Assembly (NCBI RefSeq): GCF_015062905.1 | Contig: NZ_SUTK01000001.1 | Location: 52,363-116,362 of the forward strand | Length of the DNA: 64,000 nucleotides | DNA from: Methanobrevibacter thaueri | GTDB taxonomy: Archaea > Methanobacteriota > Methanobacteria > Methanobacteriales > Methanobacteriaceae | Direction: 5' to 3' | Shown: positions 60,722 to 64,000 of the stretch, in pieces | Layout: every line of letters starts with the position of its first letter | How positions within the stretch are numbered: position 1 is the first letter of the stretch | Position numbers and translations under genes: made by a program | The notes under the pieces: generated by a model | Told to the model about the DNA's origin: nothing | What the model saw: the letters and a program-made list of their open reading frames with translations, nothing else | The model's database searches: none

Positions 60722-62530
60722 ATGCTAAACAGAAAATATATGCTGCCATTAATGGTAATTTTAATATTTTTGACCGTTGGGATGGTTTCAGCCAATCAGA
60801 ATGGCACTGATGAAATCTCCGTTGATGAGGAAATCCCTTATCAGGAAATTTCTGAAGCTCCTATTGCTGAGGAGATTGAAAGCATTGCTGACGAAAATGT
60901 AACTGTTTCTCAGGAAACCACTAAAATTGAAGCTAAAGATGTAAAAACATATTATATGGAAAAATCTGATTTGGTTGCCTATTTAAAAGATGCTGATAAT
61001 CGACCAATTTCAAACAAGAAGGTTTCTATATTTATTGACAACAAGAATTATGATAAGCTCACAGATAAAGCGGGCATGGTAATTTTAAAGCTAAATCTAA
61101 AAACTGGCAAATACACTGCAAAATTTGATTTTATGGGTGATGACAGATATGCTCCAAGCAGCGCAAAGGCTATCGTCAAAGTCAATAAGGCAGATTTGCA
61201 AATCACCACTAAAAATTTCAAGACCTATTTCGAATCTGGGTTTTATTTCAAGGCAAAAGTCATTAATAAAGTCACTAAAAAACCAGTTGAAGGCGTAAAA
61301 TTAGCGTTCATTGTTTATAAAAACAACAAATATAAGAAAACTTGCTGGGCCACCACCAATTCAAAGGGCATTGCAAAATTGAAGAAAAATCTTAAGGTTG
61401 GGTCTTATAAGGTAGTGACCTTCATTAAGAAGAACAAGTATTTGAAGGCTAAAAAGTCAAAAGCGAAATTGACCATCAAGCAAACTGCTGAAATGGGTTG
61501 TTCTTCAGTGTTTCTTCAGGTAAGCAAATACGAATCCGTTGCAGGATTTAGAAGGGATGCAACAAATGAGAAGTTGTTGCATATTGTGAAATATAAGCTG
61601 GAAGGCAAATCCGCAATCAAGCAATTTAAAACCGACAGTTACTTTTTCCACCTTGTTACAACCGCAGATGGATGGATGTTTGCAACAGGAGGCATTGATG
61701 ATCCGGATATCAACGCAGCTATTGAAAGAATAGCGGGCAAAATAGTCAAATCAGGTAAGATTAAGCAATCATACCTTGGAGCAATTCAGGATTATGAAAG
61801 GAGATTGTCCTTGGGTCACTTTTCAATCAAGGCACCGAATGGAAACTATGGTGCTGTTTGGAGCAGCGGCATTTGGACAGGCAAATTAAACCCTGGCGAA
61901 TATATTGATGTTCCGAATCTTCAGTCTTATTTCAGGTATGGAAACTGGAAGGGACTTTCCAAAAATCCGGTGAAAGCTGGAATGAAAGTTGCAGCAACAG
62001 ATTCCTATGGGGTTAACAGAAGAGATATAACCATATTCCATTGGAAATCAACAACAAAAGAGGGCAAGACCTCTTCATATCTTAAGGTTTTTGCTGCAAA
62101 CGATAATGGCAATATGGTTGGAAGAAGCACAGGATATCTAATTGATGACATTAGTTTTAAAGGAAAGTTTTACTCCAAATATGACTTGCCGAATCCGCCT
62201 TCAAGATTATGTCTTGGCGTTCATAAGTTTGGAAGCATTGACAAGTTGGTCAAAACACAAACCAAGGTCAAAGCTTATAAATTAACTAAAATGCGCAATG
62301 AATCTAAGATGTTAAAGATAACCGTTAAAAATAAAAAAACTAAAGAGCCAATCAAAAATCTCAAGTTAAGATTAAAGATAGGCAAAAAGGTTTATGCGGT
62401 TAAAACAAATTCAAAAGGAATTGCGAAGTTTAATCCGAAATTCCTAAAGGCGGGCACCCATAAGGTCAAAATATATTCTGCCAATTTTAAATATCATGTA
62501 TCCGCCACAAGTACAATTAAAATAACTTAA
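60722..62530 (+). CDS. Secreted protein with Ig-like repeats and a central domain starting at Cys260
   Basis: 602 residues. Signal peptide (MLNRKYMLPLMVILIFLTVG to SAN), acidic spacer, two Ig-like modules (about 65-255; KKVSIFIDNKNYDKLTDKAG), then a distinct central domain (about 260-520) that begins MGCSSVFLQVSKYESVAGFR and includes TTADGWMFATGG, GHFSIKAPNGNYGAVW and RRDITIFHW. A third Lys-rich module closes the protein (KKVYAVKTNSKGIAK). The centre is perhaps an Ntn/acyltransferase-like fold because of the Cys after the module boundary, but I cannot name it securely. Wall-associated by analogy with the adhesins. Confidence 0.78.
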   Translation: MLNRKYMLPLMVILIFLTVGMVSANQNGTDEISVDEEIPYQEISEAPIAEEIESIADENVTVSQETTKIEAKDVKTYYMEKSDLVAYLKDADNRPISNKKVSIFIDNKNYDKLTDKAGMVILKLNLKTGKYTAKFDFMGDDRYAPSSAKAIVKVNKADLQITTKNFKTYFESGFYFKAKVINKVTKKPVEGVKLAFIVYKNNKYKKTCWATTNSKGIAKLKKNLKVGSYKVVTFIKKNKYLKAKKSKAKLTIKQTAEMGCSSVFLQVSKYESVAGFRRDATNEKLLHIVKYKLEGKSAIKQFKTDSYFFHLVTTADGWMFATGGIDDPDINAAIERIAGKIVKSGKIKQSYLGAIQDYERRLSLGHFSIKAPNGNYGAVWSSGIWTGKLNPGEYIDVPNLQSYFRYGNWKGLSKNPVKAGMKVAATDSYGVNRRDITIFHWKSTTKEGKTSSYLKVFAANDNGNMVGRSTGYLIDDISFKGKFYSKYDLPNPPSRLCLGVHKFGSIDKLVKTQTKVKAYKLTKMRNESKMLKITVKNKKTKEPIKNLKLRLKIGKKVYAVKTNSKGIAKFNPKFLKAGTHKVKIYSANFKYHVSATSTIKIT

Positions 62531-62536
62531 TTGTAC

Positions 62537-63667
62537 TTATCTTATTTCTTTGGATGTGATTGTAGCTATTTCTTCATTGGTCAGATTAACTCCGATTATC
62601 TCTTCCTGTTTTTCCAGATCTTTTAGCAGCTTATCGAATGTTTTTTGGTCAGGACCTGAAATGCGGTGGGAATGTACGTTATTCACAGTTTTATATAAGT
62701 TTTCTAATGCATTTTTTTGGTCGTCATGGCTGTTTAGGTAATTTTGATATCTTTTGCCGTCATGCAATTTCATAGCCTTGATTTCACGGGTCAGTGGTGT
62801 TTCGATTCCTGGAATGTGGTATTCGATGTTTTCCAATGTGCAATGATGTTTTGCAAAAATCTTAAATTCGTCATATATCTCATCAGCTGAGTGTTTCACT
62901 GTAACTCTTAATATATGAGGTCTTGTGGATTCGTAGTAGAGATCTTCTCCACCTATTATTTCGGGAGACACTATCTTGTCAGCACCCGCTTTTTTAAGCC
63001 TTTTGATATTGTCAAGTTTGCTGGCCCTTGTGACGATCCATGCATCAGGATTGGTCTCCCTTACGGTCAAAACGATATAGAGGTTACTCACGTCATCTCC
63101 AGTGCAGATTATGACGCTTCTGCATTTTTCACCTGCCAATTTGGCTATAAGGTCATCCTCAATGGCATCGTCATTTATGACGACAAGGTTGTCAGTTTCT
63201 TCAATGGATTCACATTTGTCGTGGTCTTTTTCTATTACAATCACGTTCTGATTTCTCTCCAGCAGTTCCTCAAGAACCACCTTTCCAACTCGTCCTAAAC
63301 CGCAAATAATATAATAATCATTCATCACTTCAATAGCTTTCATTTTTCTGGCTCCTTGTGAATATTTGCTCATCTTTTCCCGGAAATTTGTTAAAATAAT
63401 GTTAAATACATAAGCAAGTAATGCGACTCCTCCGATTGACAGTGTGGTTGCGAATATCTTTTGAATTCCTGTGCATGGAATATAATCCCCGTATCCTACT
63501 GTGGTCATTGTAATGGTTGCATAGTATATCGAGTCAAGCCAATCCAAGTCCATCACATAATGAGCGCCGAAAATACCATAAACGAAGAGGGCCGCTATAA
63601 GAATCAGGCCGTTGTCTATGAACTTTGCCGGCATTTTTGATAAAATTTTAAATGTTATTTTTCGCAT
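62537..63667 (-). CDS. Potassium channel with RCK (TrkA-N) domain, MthK-like
   Basis: 376 residues. Two N-terminal membrane helices (about 14-34 and 72-93) flank the pore loop TITMTTVGYGDYIP with the K+ selectivity signature TVGYGD. An RCK NAD-binding fold follows (about 113-230, YYIICGLGRVGKVVLEELL), then a C-terminal regulatory part with helical tail. This layout is MthK-type. No alternative internal Met is obvious for a soluble RCK product. The 3' end faces the Ig-like gene, 7 bp apart. Confidence 0.93.
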   Translation of the reverse strand: MRKITFKILSKMPAKFIDNGLILIAALFVYGIFGAHYVMDLDWLDSIYYATITMTTVGYGDYIPCTGIQKIFATTLSIGGVALLAYVFNIILTNFREKMSKYSQGARKMKAIEVMNDYYIICGLGRVGKVVLEELLERNQNVIVIEKDHDKCESIEETDNLVVINDDAIEDDLIAKLAGEKCRSVIICTGDDVSNLYIVLTVRETNPDAWIVTRASKLDNIKRLKKAGADKIVSPEIIGGEDLYYESTRPHILRVTVKHSADEIYDEFKIFAKHHCTLENIEYHIPGIETPLTREIKAMKLHDGKRYQNYLNSHDDQKNALENLYKTVNNVHSHRISGPDQKTFDKLLKDLEKQEEIIGVNLTNEEIATITSKEIR

Positions 63668-64000
63668 ATGACTTTTCCTTAAATTAAGATATTAATATTT
63701 ATATTGACTAGATATTTTAACTTTTCACTGTATGAATTCTCCCTATTCCACAAGATGTAATGTTAAAATTTTAATGTGATGCTTTGCATCCAATTGAAGG
63801 ATTGAAAAATCTTTATTAATTTGAATTTTCATATAAAATATTGTTTTAGAGAGTAAGTGGAGGCATATTATGAAACCCATTGATATGGAGTTATGAAAAA
63901 TATCCGACACTTAAAAAGTGTGGGATATTATGCATCCGACTGACATGCAGTAATCGGAAATATCCGACACTATAAATGTGTGGGATATTATGCATCCTAT
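63668..64000. other. Gene-free right edge with a 60-bp repeat array
   Basis: No gene of normal size. The first 160 bp are A/T-rich leader-like sequence; from about 63841 a tandem repeat begins and continues past the window (separate entry). Confidence 0.6.
63841..64000 (+). repeat. Tandem 60-bp repeat with hairpin and mini-ORF in each unit
   Basis: Units begin at 63841 (diverged), 63901 and 63961 (cut off by the window). The two clear units share TATCCGACACT, GTGTGGGATATTATGCATCC. Each has a stem AATATCC/GGATATT enclosing ACAC/GTGT, then an ATG; the three ATGs are exactly 60 bp apart (63870, 63930, 63990). The first two open 8- and 7-codon frames (MKPIDMEL, MHPTDMQ). Array extent and origin unknown. 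Confidence 0.75.

Noticed and set aside
63841..64000. Short repeat array as a CRISPR
   Set aside because: The variable part is only about 20 bp, the units contain an ATG and stem, the first unit is strongly diverged, and no cas gene is near.

Overview
The window comes from a methanogenic archaeon of the order Methanobacteriales, most likely a gut or rumen Methanobrevibacter (or a close relative such as Methanosphaera). The evidence is the combination of archaeal information-processing genes (PCNA, GINS, L44e, S27e, aIF2-alpha, Nop10, Hjc, archaeal RNase P RNA), methanogenesis genes (frhADGB for F420-reducing hydrogenase, ftr), low GC content, TATA-box promoters, and several very large secreted adhesin-like proteins with beta-helix and Lys-rich Ig-like repeats. 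The genus assignment is an inference; no rRNA or mcr gene lies in the window.

Layout. 1-6.2 kb: replication and translation genes (pcn, GINS, then rpl44e-rps27e-aIF2alpha-nop10-PAC2), an EndoQ-like PHP nuclease and two adjacent tRNA-Arg genes. 6.2-12.6 kb: a secreted Ser-rich protein, the frhADGB operon, methionine aminopeptidase and two membrane/coiled-coil proteins. 12.6-14.4 kb: initiator tRNA-Met followed by RNase P RNA, whose 3' end is repeated 462 bp downstream around a small 2TM protein, then an M50 membrane protease. 14.6-34.2 kb: a surface region with three adhesin-like proteins, a YhgE/Pip-type protein, paired half-size membrane proteins, a DUF1002 protein and a cell-surface CobN-like protein. 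34.4-39.3 kb: dnaJ, dnaK and grpE with a divergent ArsR-like regulator and operator-like repeats. 39.3-42.4 kb: hypF and larB share one TATA element. 42.4-52.1 kb: genes for a teichoic-acid-like surface polymer (GT2-TagF fusion, ABC exporter, sugar/choline-type nucleotidyltransferase, GpsA), interrupted by hisE, a CBS-ParB protein and gatB. 52.1-55.2 kb: a radical SAM protein, a cluster of five tRNAs, hjc, an intron-containing tRNA-Trp and a metallo-beta-lactamase protein. 55.2-64 kb: trkA/trkH, a flippase-like protein, an O-acyltransferase, ftr, a secreted Ig-like protein, a K+ channel and a 60-bp tandem repeat that runs off the end.

Most noteworthy: (i) a perfect 33-bp duplication of the rnpB 3' end bounding a tiny segment, like the attL/attR scar of an integrated element; (ii) three genes (CobN-like, one adhesin, gatB) whose ribosome binding sites point to ACG or ATT rather than a standard start codon; (iii) a tRNA-Trp intron carrying a box C/D guide that pairs exactly with its own anticodon C34; (iv) a 14-unit CxDGx pentapeptide array in an adhesin; (v) the 60-bp hairpin/mini-ORF tandem repeat at the right edge.

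Start codons were chosen by looking for GGAGG/GGTG-type ribosome binding sites 5-8 nt upstream, or a TATA box about 25-30 bp upstream for leaderless genes. Several chosen starts therefore lie inside or outside the longest open frame.
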